A DNA stretch of 64,000 bases from Protonemura montana (lineage: Eukaryota > Arthropoda > Insecta > Plecoptera > Nemouridae), in the NCBI GenBank assembly GCA_947568835.1, contig OX387602.1, positions 10,777,021 to 10,841,020 on the forward strand, read 5' to 3'. Numbering within the stretch: the first letter of the stretch is position 1; each line of letters begins with the position of its first letter. Position numbers and translations under genes: made by a program. Below, in pieces: positions 11,371 to 24,124 of this stretch. Under the pieces are notes generated by a model, which saw nothing but the letters and a program-made list of their open reading frames with translations, made no database searches and was not told the DNA's origin.

Positions 11371-12320
11371 TCAAGACTTTTGTTTAGTGCATGCACGTGA
11401 TTGACGTCGAATTCTTGACTGAACTTCATTGTAATGCTTGGTGGATTTTGAAGCCATAACTTGTAGGTTAATCATGCTACCTTTGTCATCACCTACATAG
11501 ACAAGAAATCTCTTAATGGCCAGTAGGGTATATTTACTTTTGATCTGTAATATTTTTGAGACAAATGATGCAGGAAGGTCCAACATTTTTTCAGAGTACG
11601 GTGATGGAAATCCTAGCACTTTCTTACATCATTTAAATTTGTAGGAAAAATCTAGTCGTTGATAGTTTTAATATTTATCACTTTGACACAACTTCAAGTG
11701 ATTACATATATTTTATTCCCTGCTGGTAAGTACTTATATTCAGTAAAAAACTTGGAAAAATTTGAGGTACAAACTCACGATCAAATGTCACCACATAGTA
11801 GGTAGCACGCTCCATAAATATCCCAGTCTCCCAGCCATTAACCCATGGGTCCAAGTTGTATATTTGTTTTAGATTGCCTTTTTCATCAGCCAAGTCGTAC
11901 TCCTCTGAAAAATACTACGTATGTTTGTGCTAGATATGTGAAGAAGACAACAACGAAGCATTAGGCATGTTTCCAATTTAAAAAGGCATTTCAACAGAAA
12001 ACAAAATGGGAGAAATTACGATCAGGTGACATGTCTTGTCTCATCATGCTTAAAATCTTAGACACTGATCTATTTCCAGTTGAAGATTTACTGGAAGATC
12101 TATGCCTTGCCAACCCCTTTGAATTGGATTCTTCCCTTTTTGGTGCGCAGGATGCACTCATGCTGCCAGTCAGTGTAACCTTGCTCTCAGAAAAAGGTTT
12201 TTTTGTGTTAGCTGCCACTAGTTCTGTTTGTATGAAATTATATAGTAATTTAATAGGGCAGTTAGGATTAACAATCAATTCTTTGTCAGAAGTTGATATC
12301 TTCACCTTCACATACACCAT
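11371..12320 (-). CDS. C22orf15/CXorf65-family protein (function unknown)
   Basis: Exons on the minus strand: 12320-12020, 11904-11779, 11618-11371, in frame, about 224 residues. The start MVYVKVKISTSDKELIVNPN and NCPIKLLYNFI match the ubiquitin-like N terminus of human C22orf15/CXorf65 (I/V-K-V ... VN-x-xC). Exon 2 gives DLADEKGNLKQI and ERATYYVVTF, equivalent to the 'LAEDGNL' and 'ERAIYVLV' blocks of C22orf15. A longer, Ser/Arg/Lys-rich insert (residues about 45-98) separates the blocks. The join to exon 3 (acceptor AAAG then TG) is the weakest; its product has a PSPYSEKMLDLP motif and a basic C terminus. Family function is unknown. The gene is head to head with CEP290, with 242 bp between start codons. 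Confidence 0.75.
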
Positions 12321-12562
12321 TCTGTCAGTAAATTTGATACAGTGCTTATTTTGATGTGCCAATGTTTGAAATACCCACTACTTTTAAAGGTTTCCACCAG
12401 CTAATTATTTTGCACCTGCCACCATAAACAATTAATATCCCCTATGCAGCTACCTGCAGCCAATGGGCTCTGGAAATAAAGAGGGGAGTGGGGAATGTCA
12501 ACAAATGGAAGAATATTGATTATTTCTGTTTGGTTGTATTGTATTTTCTAGCTGTTAGTAAA
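12321..12562. promoter_or_regulatory. putative bidirectional promoter, C22orf15-like / CEP290
   Basis: Only 242 bp separate two divergent start codons. The interval has two CCAAT motifs (12359-12363 and 12460-12464) and no clear TATA box, as is common for shared promoters. No perfect RFX X-box was found. A strong 3' splice-site signal (T-rich, ending TTTTCTAG at 12551) lies 12 bases before the CEP290 ATG, so CEP290 either has a 5' UTR intron starting further upstream or receives a trans-spliced leader. Confidence 0.5.
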
Positions 12563-15500
12563 ATGCCAAGAACAGTAAGAATGGACTGGGAAAGACTCAC
12601 CTCTATTGCACCTGAAGAGTTAACGGAAGAGGAAAAAGACGAATTATTTAACAGCGTTGCTTGGTATGAATTTGATCCAGGCCTTGATAAAGAGAGAATG
12701 CAATGTATTTTCAAAGTGATTCAGGAAATTTTGAAATACAAGGGAGATCAGGTGAGGTTTTCATGCTTGTTTGGTCATTTATTCTATATACTAATAACAA
12801 AGATACAACAAACCTTGGTGTATTGCTTATTAACTGTCCACAAACTTCCACAAACTTTTCAACTACCAAGAAATAAATCATTTTGCCTACAAGTATTTTG
12901 CATTAATTCAAAGTCGTTGAAGTTATTGCTTTTTTTCTGTCCCTAACCAGTGATTTGGACTTCACTGAAATTATGTTCATTTAAGAGTATTTTGCAATAC
13001 ATCATGGTAATTTTAGGTCGAATCACTTGTTGTGGAGCTAGACGAGCTTGCTGCTCGACAAGGAGAAGATGAGGCACAACGACACCAGAAATTGATCGAG
13101 GAAGTAGAAGACCTTCGCCAGCAATTAAAATCTTCGCAGCGCCGAGGCAGCAAACAGTCGACGCGGAGTGGTAAGAATGTTTTCAGTTATTTACTACTAT
13201 GAAAGTGTGATTTTTTTTTTTTATTTTATGATTATAAAATTCTACTTATAAATTCTTATAATTCTTATCAATTCTACCACAAAAACAAAGAATGCACAAA
13301 GTACTACTTTCTACGAATAAGAACTCCACTCCTGCTTTCACTAGGTGTTGATAATGCAGATTTAAGACAAGAGCTCATGCAATGTGAGGCTATTAATGAA
13401 AAGCTGCTGGCAGAACTAAAAGCTCGGGAGCAAGATGAATTGTTGGAGAAGAAAGAGATGGAAAAGGTGAGCAGAAGCTTCAACAAAGAAACTACTTTTT
13501 GTAAATGCAACTATAATTTATAATGTGCTCTATATTCTAGTTGGCTTCTCAAGTTGCTTCTCTGGAGCGAGAAAAGACTGAACTCCGTAGAGAGCTAGCA
13601 GCCGTACAGAATGAAACAAGCTCTCACCAAGAGTCGTTTGATTCTCCTGAAAGACTTAGTGCAGAAAAGCAACGAGAACTGATTGACGCTGTTCATCAGA
13701 AAAACCGACACATCTCACAGCTTCTCAACGACGTTGAGACGGTAGAAAACGAGAATCTGGTCCTGCGAGAGAAACTGACACGGCTTTGCGATGAGCTCAG
13801 TGAAGCTACCAAGCATTTGACCCAGATGACAGGAGAGTTGACAAGCCTGAAACTCACCTGCAATGAGCAAGAACAGAAAATGAACCTGGTCGAGGAACAA
13901 AGCATCGCACTTCGATCGCAGGTAGCCGAACTTGTGGATCAAAAGTTACAACGCGACAATCAACTAGACAGTTTCAGTGAAGCTTTAGACTCTCGAGTTC
14001 TAGACTGGAAGAAGCTGACCGAGAAGAAAGACGCAGAGATTGTAAAGTTAAATGCAAGATTGACTCATTTGACAGCACAAGCACCTAACATACATATAGA
14101 CACAGACCGATCACATGTCGCCATGCTAATGCAAACGTTACAAACGAGAGAGGAACAAATAGCCAATCTGCAAACACAGTTGGCCGAAGCCACAAAGGAA
14201 ATTCATAACGGTGCATCGATTATTGAAGAAATAAAATCCAAGAAATCGAAACACAAATCAGCGGAAGTGAACGTCAAATTACAAGCACAACTGCAACTTG
14301 CTGACAACCAATTGAAACTTTACGAGAGCAAAATCAAAGATGCCGAAGAGGATGCATGTGTTAAAGCAAAGGAAATGACTGACATGATCATTCAACTCCG
14401 TCAATACGAATCTGGAGAATATGGGCTGTATGAAGCTGTGGGAGAAATCAAAGAGCTACGAAAACAGCTCAATGTTCGTGACAAACACATAGCGGTTTTG
14501 ATTCAATCGGCTAATAAGCTTCAGGCTGAAGCTAGTTTGTATGAAGAGCAGAATGTCGCTCTTCGTGAAAAGCTGGGCCTGCCAGCAGATTCTCAAATTT
14601 CTGTTGATGGCGTGCATTCTAAACGACAGAAACAAAAAGCATTAATGCACCTACGGCAACACCAAGCTGAGAGACTTGAAGAAGAGAAACTGCAGCTGCG
14701 ACTAATAAACCGGAAGCTAAGTCAGCATGTTGCCAGACTCATTCGACAAGTGACTGCTCTTGGGTGCGAGCCAACTGACAGCAGCTCACAGGAGGAGGAT
14801 ATAAACGGAACTACTGGCAAAAAAGTCGCGGAAGGTACGACCATTGTCAGAAATGCTGATAGCTTGAACAGAGAAATCGAAGAGCAACTAGAGTTTTATA
14901 AGGTGCGAGTTGAAGAGATGACGAAGGAAAACGATGCATTGCGTAAAGGAATGCACGAGATTCTTGATAGTATTCACAACCAAGACGGAAGCAGCTCCGT
15001 TCATTTAGAGTCACAGTGTCTGGAGCGGTTGCTGGAGGCTCTAGATTCACGGCACGTGAGTGGTTGGTATCATCCGGCAATGCGCCTGCAAGGACAGCTG
15101 CAGGCACTCGAAGGAAGCAACACCATTCTACGAGAACAGCTTCGGGAGTCGAGATGCCAAGAGAACGAGGCTGTGCAGAAGCTTCAAAAAGCAACAGTAA
15201 AGGTAGAAGAAATGGAGAAGACGTTAGCCTCTCCACGAAGCATTTCTGGCAGCGAGAGATTTGTGCAAAGTGTTAGGTTCCATGAAGATCTGAGTGGTGG
15301 CGGTGATTCGTCGGTTCCTGGAAAAGATATCATTGATTCATCTAATAGATTAGGGATTTTAAATCAGGAGTATAGCAATGTTTTAGATCAAAACAAAATT
15401 CAAGAAAAATCCCTGATGGAAAGCAACAAAATCTTAGCAGATACCAAAAATCAACTGGATATTCTCGAAGAAAGATTCGCTACTGAGAAAGCGGTTTTGC

Positions 15501-18500
15501 AATCTGATAAGGACAGTTTGGAAGATAAAATTGCAAGTATTGAGGCAAAAATAACAGAATACAATGGTCACTGGGAAGTGCTTGACCAAAGCTCAGATGA
15601 ACTGAAACGTTTCTTGTCTGAAAGCGCCAAGAGACTGGCATCAGCAAAATCGAACGAAGTGATTGCCAGCCGAAAATGCAAGTCGCTGCAAGATAAGGAG
15701 AACCAACTTTTGAAAGAGAAAATGAAGCTGACTGAATTGGTATCGTCACTGCAATGCAGTATCAAACAGAAAACTGGAGAGCTCAAACGTTCCAAGGAGA
15801 TGTTCACATTCCAGATTACTTCATTGCAGAAGGCTGTTAATCAATCGGTTCCAGTAACCATGCTTGAAGCCGCAAATAAAGATTTAAATGAAATCACTTT
15901 AAAATATCGCGATCTTTTGCAAACGGAACAAAGTACAACATCCGACAGCCAATTGGCAAAAAGGCTTGAAGAAGAGAAAGAAATTTTACAAAACGATAAA
16001 ACTGAATTATCTACATCGTTGCAACAGGCTCGAGAGAAGCTTCATTCACTGGAAGCTTTGGTCATGTCGTTGAATCAAGACACTGTGACACAGGACAATC
16101 ACGACAATCAGATTTCAACACTTACCAAAAATCTTGCAACTCTAGAAATGAAAGAATTAAATGAAAGACAAAGAGCAGACCATGCTGATAAGATCTATCA
16201 CATCATGAAAGGTCAGTTACTACAGTTGGAGGGACGAAACGAAGAAATTGCATCTCAAAGTAAAATGCTGATTCTACAAAATCTAGAATTACAGCAAGTC
16301 GAACGTAATTTACGAGACAGCTTACTTACTTATGTAAGCCGAGAAGAGTTACAGTTGGTAGAAACCAAGCTGCAAACATCGGAAGCTAGCCTGATAGATA
16401 TGAAGATGGAACGAGAAAATCTGCGGGAAATGCTTGAAATAGCTCAGGAGCAAGTCAGGACGTTGGAACTTTGGAAAACAACACGAGACTGTGAAATTGA
16501 TTCTCTCAAGCAGACGGTTCTACAGTTGCAGTCTTCCAGCGACGAGAAGATGGTAATTGCTCGAGCAAATCAAGACACCATGTCCGCTCGAGTGATGGAA
16601 GCCGAAGCGATCAAGAAAGCACAAAACTTGCAGATCGAGACTCTAAAACTTCAAGCGGCTAACATTCATTTGGAAACAAAACTGGAGGAAAACGAGAAGG
16701 ATTTTGTGATACTTCAAAGTAATTTGATTAGTCGATTGAAAGTTTTACAGCAGGCCATTCAATGTTTGCGACAGCAGTATATTGGCTCAGTGCCTCTGAA
16801 AAAGTTAGACATATTTTACGAGTCAATGCACCGTTTGAAAGATGAACAGAAAAGAGTCTGGACCACCCTAAGAGAAGCAGAAACTAAAGAACACGAAACA
16901 GACACTTTGAATGAATCACTCCAGGTTAAAATGCAAGCTTTTGATCAGATTAAGTTAACGCTAAATTCAAAGTCTCTTCAGATTGTGGATTGGCACAGCC
17001 AGGTTACAGATCTAAAACTGAAAGAAATGCAGGCTAGAAAGAAAGTTGAATTTTATGAAGTTCAGCTTCAGCAAGCTGAAGAGAGATTTCAGAAGCAGGA
17101 GAAGTACATCACAGTTCTAGAAAGAGAATCTGTGTTTGATGGAAGAAACAATTTCGAAGAATTTGCTGTGGGATTAGAAAGTCGAAGATCATCCGAATCA
17201 TATCAGCCCGTTAACGAGGACGTCAAGAAGCCCACGGTTTTGATACAAGCGGCAGGAGACAGCATTCAAGTAACAAGCACCAGCCGCGCAAACGATGCTG
17301 AGCTGACATCAATAAAATTACAAGTGGCATCTTTAACGAAACAGGTCGAACAGCGAGATAACTTGCTTTTGGCTAAAGACAAAGCAATTACAGAAATAAT
17401 GAGCAGTGTGGCCAAATTACCCAAACAGAAAGAAATCTGCGTAGAAAAGCAGGTTCTAGAACCACCAGAGAAACAAGCCTTGAAGGTAAGATACATATAT
17501 ATGTGCATTTTCAGGTTTGGTTTGGCTTACTGCTAGAGAAATAAATATTATTACAATATTTGTAACGAGCAAGAGGAAAGCAGGAACACAACATACCAAA
17601 GTTGAAAAAGCTGGTTACAATAGATGCAAATAGTTGTACAATATTTCAGCTTTCTTTGTTCATGTAGAGTAGAAGAATGTAGATGAATTACAATTACATA
17701 CTAAAAATTACAATGGTAAAAAAATCTCAAGATATCTTTACAATCAAAAATATATTCAGGTTCTTATAAGGTACATTTAGAGCGATTGTCACAATTCCTT
17801 TCCAAAAAAGTATCACAAAATGATTTTATTTTACCCTGCCTCTTTCCAGACTTCACTGGCTAGCCTTGAAAGTATCGTGAGCCAGAAAGAAGAGACTATT
17901 GCACGCTACCAAAATCTTATCAAGGAATCTCGAGACGAGCACAGTCGTGCTGCAGCGCAAGCACAGGAGGAGCTTCTTCGTCTTCAAACCGCCCTTGCTC
18001 AGCAGACACAGGCACACAACAAGTTGAAAGACAAGCTGCGGCAGGCCAACTTCGGGTCCAAGCCTTCGCTGTCAACCATCGAGCAGTACATCACGCGTAT
18101 GCATGAGCTCGAAGATGAAGTGGCTGAGCTGAACACTTCTGTGGGAAATCTCAGCAACCAGCTGCACGCTTGTCGGGGGGAAGCAGACAGGTGGAGGGCA
18201 CTGGCAGATGATCGGCTAAAAAATATGGGAGAGTTGCGGAAGAGGTACGTAAAGGGCTTAGAGAAGGTACATTTTTAGTTTCAAACCTGGGAACAGAATG
18301 GCAGACTGGATCGAGCTATAAGCGTAGATAGTGAGGTCAGGAAATTAATTCAATATAGAGCTCACTTCATTAGTTTTTTTTCCTTTTATTATAATTTATT
18401 TTATAAGACATTACGCATCAAATGAAAGAATGGAACTATTTCTTTATACCTTATTATTCTATTTCTACCCTAAATTCTTCCAATTTAGAACTTCAATTTT

Positions 18501-20852
18501 ATTGATAGTACTTAATATTAAAGTTTTTTTTTGTGTCTACTCAGACTGGAAGAACAGCACCAAGCAGAGCTGGAGTCTTATAAAGCAGAAACAAAACGAC
18601 ATAAAGTGGAACTGGAATCAGTTCAGATCGAGCTGAACAAAATTCAAGGGAACTTTAAACAACATATCGAGGAAACTGGAAAAAGGCCTACTTCATCAAT
18701 CTCAGTGCTCCGTGCTCAACTTGCCGAGAAGGATCAGGAAAAAGCGGTACTAGCAAAAACCCTGGCGGATGTGAGACGAGAACTGGCTACAAAGTCGGAT
18801 GCTGGCCAAAAAGCAGCACAAACTAAAGCAGCAGAAGAAACCCAGAGCTTAAAAAATAAGGTGAAGATGCTCAATGATGAACTAACATTAGCAAAAGAGG
18901 AGTCTCGTAAGCAATCAATAAAGTTACGAGAATTTTCTTTAAAAAAGAAAGAGGACACAAGAACAGAAAGAGAGGAAATTTTGCTGAAAAAATTAAAAAA
19001 CCTGGAAGAAGATTTTAAGGAGGAAAGGGGAAAATTAGATAAAGAAACATCGGAGAATATTTTACGAAGAATTAAATCGGCAGAGGAAGTTGCAAGATGG
19101 GAAGAAAAGAAGCGGAACCAGCAATCGATTGAAAAACTAAAAGAGAAGCTGGCTGAAAAAATAAAAGACGAGGAAAAGTTGTTGCGAACTGATAAAGCGC
19201 TCCGTGAGACCATTTCTCGTTTGGATCGTGAGAAGATTGCGTTAACGAATCGTTCGAGTAAGGGAACAGGACTGATGGAATCTCGCCTCGAAGCACTAGA
19301 TTTGGAACGAGCCAAGCTGTCGATGGAGGTGGCATCTTTGAAGAGCAAGCTTGAAAGTCAGAAGCGGCACTCTGGAGGACTTGGGGCAGCAATCTTAGAG
19401 GAGAAACTGGAAGCGCAGCAACGTAGAATTGCTATTCTTGAACTCGGGAAAAAGGTACGATACTTGGTTGATTTACTGATAGGTATGTAAAGTAAAAAAA
19501 TAATTAACAACCAAATAGTGTTTTGAATGAGTGGGTGCAGATGAGGATGATGATGAGCTTAGCCTGGTTTAAAAGGAAGGAGGGGAACCTAGCGTCAGCA
19601 TGTATCCTACTCCTGTCGAAGAGCAGCAATGGGACAATCCACTCCATTCCTACCACAGGATGGTACAACTTGAACAACAGAATATCTCTAAAAATGCATG
19701 CTGTCAAGAGGTGAATAAGCGAGACAAATGATGTTGTACATGCTCTCTAAAATATTTTTTCAAACTAGGGTCATACCTGATCCAGTTCGACATTGATTGA
19801 CTTCAGTGATCTCATGAGAATCGGTGAATCAAAGGAGCAAAACATTTTGTTATCATGTGAAATCTGATCTAAATTGCAAATATTTGCAATGCTCAAAGTA
19901 TTTTATTAGTGCTCCTAATAATAAAAAAGTTTGATGTCATGATTGCTAAAAGGAAACCCAGATATCCAAGGCTATTTTGTACTCAACACCAATACAACAT
20001 TATCTCCTATTTCCAGGGTGCTAGCGCAGTGTCTGATGAATTAGAAAAGCTCCAAGAGGCAAACTCCATTCTACAGAAAGCAAATTTAAGGCTGGAGAGT
20101 GAAAATCTAGAACTTCGTCTTGACTTTGAGAAAAACCGAACTGAAACTCCACGGCTCAAAGAAAAAGTAACTCACCTTGAAAAATATATCGCCCTCATGA
20201 AAGCAGAAAACTCTAGCAACACACCCACTTCAAGCAATGGGGATAACTTTTCTAAGGTAAGTTTCAAGAAATTGCAAGACATGAGCATTGCATGTCAATG
20301 GTAGGTAGAAGTGGTTTCCAAAATCGTGGACAACTAACAACAGTTTCTAATCAACACTTCTAGGGATCCGAAATAAAATCCAATGCTGAGCTGGAAAAGA
20401 CAGTTCAAACTCTGAAGAGAGTAGTTGAAAAATTACAAATTGAAAACGAAAACCTTCGTGAGATGGCAAATAGCAAGCGAAGCAATGGCAGAGCAAGTGA
20501 AGATCGACTTCGAGAAGATCTCCAAGCCTTGGAAGTTGAAAAAAAACAGCTTCAAGAACACTACCTCATGGCAATGGAACACACTACCGTAACAGAAGAT
20601 AAGCTTGACAAATATGAATTAAAGATTAAGAATTTAGAGACACAGCTGTCATCTCTTTCAACAGAATGTGATGTACTGAAAACTCAGCTAGTTCAAAAGA
20701 CTCAGCTTCTGGACAGAGTGAAAGGACTTTTGCAGAGAGCTGCATTGAAAGAAAAAAATTTGAATGACCAAGTTCTTAGTTTGCAGCGCTTGGTTCCGCC
20801 AGCGACACAACATTCATTCAGCGTGTCAAACAATGCAGGAATGCAGTACTAA
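12563..20852 (+). CDS. CEP290: Centrosomal protein of 290 kDa (ciliary transition zone)
   Basis: CEP290 is a long coiled-coil protein bridging microtubules and membrane at the ciliary transition zone. Exons: 12563-12751, 13017-13170, 13345-13466, 13541-17485, 17850-18244, 18545-19454, 20017-20256, 20364-20852. All joins keep frame, giving 2147 residues (human 2479). The N terminus aligns with human MPPNINW. Clear family blocks are YESGEYGLYEAVGEIKELRK, the region around MKELNERQRADHADKIYHIM, VPLKKLDIFYESM, KSAEEVARWEEKKRNQQ, and TVQTLKRVVEKLQIENENL near the end. Nearly the whole protein has heptad-type Glu/Lys/Leu/Gln composition. Exon 4 alone is 3945 bp, unlike the human gene with over 50 exons. 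Intron 6 (19455-20016) holds a 5S-SINE. It is divergent from the C22orf15-like gene and 790 bp upstream of BCKDHB. Confidence 0.96.
19524..19845 (-). repeat. 5S rRNA-derived SINE, copy 4, in CEP290 intron 6
   Basis: On the minus strand the head near 19845-19765 retains ATTCTCATGAGATCACTGAAG, equivalent to the 5S 5' portion. A diverged body follows to the CATCATCATCCTCATCTGC-like stretch at 19540. It is more decayed than copies 2, 3 and 5, and antisense to CEP290. Confidence 0.65.
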
Positions 20853-21337
20853 AAACCACAACAGTATTTCATAGATCTAGTCTTTAAGTACAATGCAGTT
20901 TGTTTTACTTTATATACAAATCTATTCTAGAAGGCATTTTTTTGTACTCTTAAAAATATGATATTTTCTACCTATAGATAAATAGTAAAATTATACCAGT
21001 GGACTACCAAATATTACCTTAGGTGGGTTCTTAGATTTTCAAGCAAACGTACATATGTGTGAGTACACCCATACACCAATTTCATAGTCTAGATATTTTT
21101 GCTACGATACATAGTTTTGATAACAAACAACTCGCACTATTATCAAAGAGGAAAGCTATTATCCTCTTATACTACTAAAAAGGAACTTTCCAAAATGCGA
21201 GGAGCTCATGCTAGGTCTACATCTACATAATTGTGATCGCTATAATTGTATCACTATAATGAGCATTTAAATATACATTTTATAAGTATTAAATGTATTT
21301 GGTATCTACGACATTGTTCTCATCTAATGATCATTTA

Positions 21338-21343
21338 AATAAA
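21338..21343 (+). terminator. polyadenylation signal of CEP290
   Basis: AATAAA 485 bp after the CEP290 stop and 300 bp before the BCKDHB start; the nearest consensus hexamer. Confidence 0.4.
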
Positions 21344-21642
21344 TATTTCGAATTTGATTTCTAACCTCAGTCTCCACCCAACGATCTATTTATATATAGC
21401 TCGTTTATATTTATATAAATATTATATTATTTATATATGTTACCTATATAGCTCGTTGCCTCCACTTCTGCCGCCATAGAATTTGGAGTGTTTGCCGCAA
21501 GTTGTTACTACCGCTACCTAACCTCAAAAAAGTCACTCTCTGACAAAATTGTTCGTGTTCATTTTCTAGTCTATCTGGTAGATCGCGCTTGCTGCGTCTT
21601 TGGTGCTATCAATCCACGTGTAAATAGGCAAACACGAGCACT

Positions 21643-23642
21643 ATGTCGGTCGCTGTTACCACATTTCGCGTCAAAAGTGCAAAATACTTATTTAATTCAA
21701 TCAACAGGTCAATTTTACTTGCTCAAAATGCTTCCGCTAAGCATGTGTCACATTTTACTTATGTTGCCGATGAGCTGCCAGCTTCAGAAGGTAAGAATAT
21801 AAAGTTTTTTGTTTGTTCTACTTCATTGGTTTGCTAAATTGAAGTCATTATGCAATGATAGCGTGACAGCAAGTTTGCTGATCGAGACTGCCGAATTCCC
21901 GGCAAACGAACTAAAAGAGAATACATTTTTTTTGTGAGGGGAGGTAAAATAATTACATCGATTGTATTAGAAAATATCTACGTAATCCGAAGACAGTTAG
22001 TCCTCGTGTGAATAACTTAAAGCACCAAAAATCTGTAGGACCAAAAGCACAAATTTTATTTTTTGAAGAATTCAAAATTTAATAAATGTATTTATTTTAG
22101 GCAAAACCACCAGAATCAATATGTTTCAAGCTATCAACAGCGCTATGGACATCGCCCTTGACACTGACCCAAGTGCAGGTAAATATTTAAACGGGAATCA
22201 AAAGTTGGATCAATGTACGCGAAATTCATTTTGAAAACGTATTTACTGTCGACGCAGGTTTCTCAAAAATGATTTTTGTTTGGCAAATCAGCTTAGATCA
22301 CGGATTTCCTTTTAGTAATCTTTGGCGAAGACGTCGGATTTGGCGGCGTCTTTCGATGCACAGTCGGTTTGCAAGAGAAATATGGCAAAGACAGGGTGTT
22401 CAATACACCACTCTGCGAGCAGGGCATTGCCGGGTTCGGGATCGGCATCGCCAACACAGGCGCTACTGCAATCGCTGAGCTACAATTCGCAGACTACATG
22501 TTCCCCGCCTTTGATCAGGTAATCCCACGACAACCAACGACAATAACAAATCGATCCAGTTCACGATTCCATACATGTACTCTAGATATCTTCTGATCTT
22601 TCTAGCTAGTCAACGAAGCCGCTAAATGCCGATACCGCAGCGGTAATCTATTTGATTGCGGTAGCTTGACGGTACGATCTCCTTGCAGTGCTGTAGGGCA
22701 CGGAGCACTGTACCATTCCCAAAGCCCAGAGGCTTACTTTGCCCACACGCCCGGGCTCAAAGTTGTGATCCCAAGAGGACCGCGAAAAGCGAAAGGTCTG
22801 CTGCTAGCATGCATTCGCGATAAAAATCCGTGTATATTCTTGGAGCCGAAGACACTCTACCGAGCAGCGGTTGAAGACGTCGTCGTCGGCGATTACACGA
22901 TGCCTTTAGGGAAAGCCGACGTTCTCGTCGAGGGGGATGCAGTAACGCTTGTCGGTTGGGGTACGCAGATCCACGTGCTGCTAGAAGTGGCGGCTATGGC
23001 CAAGTCGCAGCTGAAGATCGCCTGCGAAGTTATTGACCTTGTTTCCATACTTCCTTGGGACAAGGAGACCGTTTGCAATGTATGTTTTATTAATTGTTTT
23101 ATTTCTTATCACACGTCACAATGTCGATATCGGAACTTTTCGAATTAGTTCGTATTTTCAAGGTCGGAATCATTATGATGACGCAAATTTAAACAGCTGC
23201 TTTGTGTTAATGAAATTGGACTGTGTTGTCTCGATCTGTTTTAAATTGAAAATATGCCGACTTCTACTTGAATGGCTTGACGTATGTATAGGTGACAACA
23301 CATTCCTTGTATGTTTTTATTACCTTTTGCCTTATCTTATCAGGGCTGCTCCTGTGACCGAAAGGGAAAACAATGGCCTACTGATTGTAATATATGGCCG
23401 AATGTATTTTCCAGTCCGTGCGCAAGACGGGTCGGGTTATCATCGCCCACGAAGCACCCCTGACGGGCGGGTTTGGCTCGGAAATCGCCGCCACCATTCA
23501 AGAAGAGTGCTTTCTCTCCCTCGAGGCGCCAGTGCAACGGGTGACGGGCTTCGATACACCCTTCCCTCACATCTTCGAGCCCTTCTATTTGCCTGACAAA
23601 TGGAGGTGCTTGGAGGCGATCAAAAAAGTATTGCATTATTGA
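21643..23642 (+). CDS. BCKDHB: Branched-chain 2-oxoacid dehydrogenase E1 beta subunit, mitochondrial
   Basis: With the alpha subunit this forms E1 of the branched-chain keto acid dehydrogenase complex, decarboxylating keto acids from Leu, Ile and Val with thiamine diphosphate in the mitochondrial matrix. Exons: 21643-21790, 22101-22178, 22316-22518, 22606-23079, 23415-23642, all in frame, 376 residues (human 392). The first ~43 residues lack acidic residues and are rich in Ser, Arg, Lys and Ala, as in a matrix targeting peptide. Family blocks: [18 protein letters not shown] (Glu80), [18 protein letters not shown] (Glu110), [49 protein letters not shown] and the terminal [19 protein letters not shown]-rich acceptor-like site near 21570, about 70 bases before the ATG, could end a 5' UTR intron. 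Confidence 0.97.
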
Positions 23643-23712
23643 CGCGCCGAGACGGTTGACCTTTCGGGTTTTTGTCGGAATATATTTGATGAACAAAGAC
23701 TTTGTCTAAGGA

Positions 23713-23757
23713 AATAAAATAGATACATCATGGTTTCTATATGGGAAAGTAAATAAA
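23713..23757 (+). terminator. polyadenylation signals of BCKDHB
   Basis: Two AATAAA hexamers, at 23713-23718 and 23752-23757, lie 71 and 110 bp after the stop codon. Either would give a short 3' UTR. Confidence 0.55.
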
Positions 23758-23950
23758 GTGCAAAATATTGGCATTCAATCAGGTTACATGCTACCTCATG
23801 CCGGTCTGTCGGTGATTCTACAGTGAAAATAATCCTGAAGAAAAACTACATTTTGTAATCGCCATATCGCTAATAAACGGGATTTGTAACTTTTGCAATA
23901 ACGGCGATGTATTTTTCTATGCTTAATAAAAAAAAAGTGACAAATTAAAT

Positions 23951-24124
23951 CTATAAATGTAGTGCAATTAGTGATATTCTCTGAGGTAATCGTGGCGCAG
24001 CTCGCGCTGTGGGCTCGCAGCGCGCGCAGCGACGTTCCAAATGAACGCAAATGGGCAGCAACGGGATAGTACCCTCGGGCTGGGGTGCGGCCACATCCAT
24101 GACCTTCGCCGAGTAGGTGCCTAC
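23951..24124 (-). CDS. doubtful GC-rich terminal exon, product unknown
   Basis: On the minus strand an acceptor-like GCTGCCAG precedes a 57-codon frame starting VGTYSAKVMDVAAPQPEG and containing PLLPICVHLERRCARCEP, ending at TAG. The patch 24000-24130 is far more GC-rich than the DNA on either side, as coding DNA often is here. A second frame, through VADNLKVEQGMANIAESCRL and entering from about 24220, is also open across it, so the frame is uncertain. No family was recognised and no upstream exon was found. It may be the 3' end of a gene whose other exons are too short to see, or a chance GC patch. Confidence 0.2.
   Translation of the reverse strand, partial: VGTYSAKVMDVAAPQPEGTIPLLPICVHLERRCARCEPTARAAPRLPQRISLIALHL

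Noticed and set aside
14847-15236. 129-codon minus-strand open frame
   Set aside because: Antisense of CEP290 exon 4, with no splice or start context.
18734-19348. 204-codon open frame on the minus strand, Ser/Phe-rich
   Set aside because: It is the antisense of CEP290 exon 6; GA-rich coiled-coil coding DNA lacks stops on the other strand.
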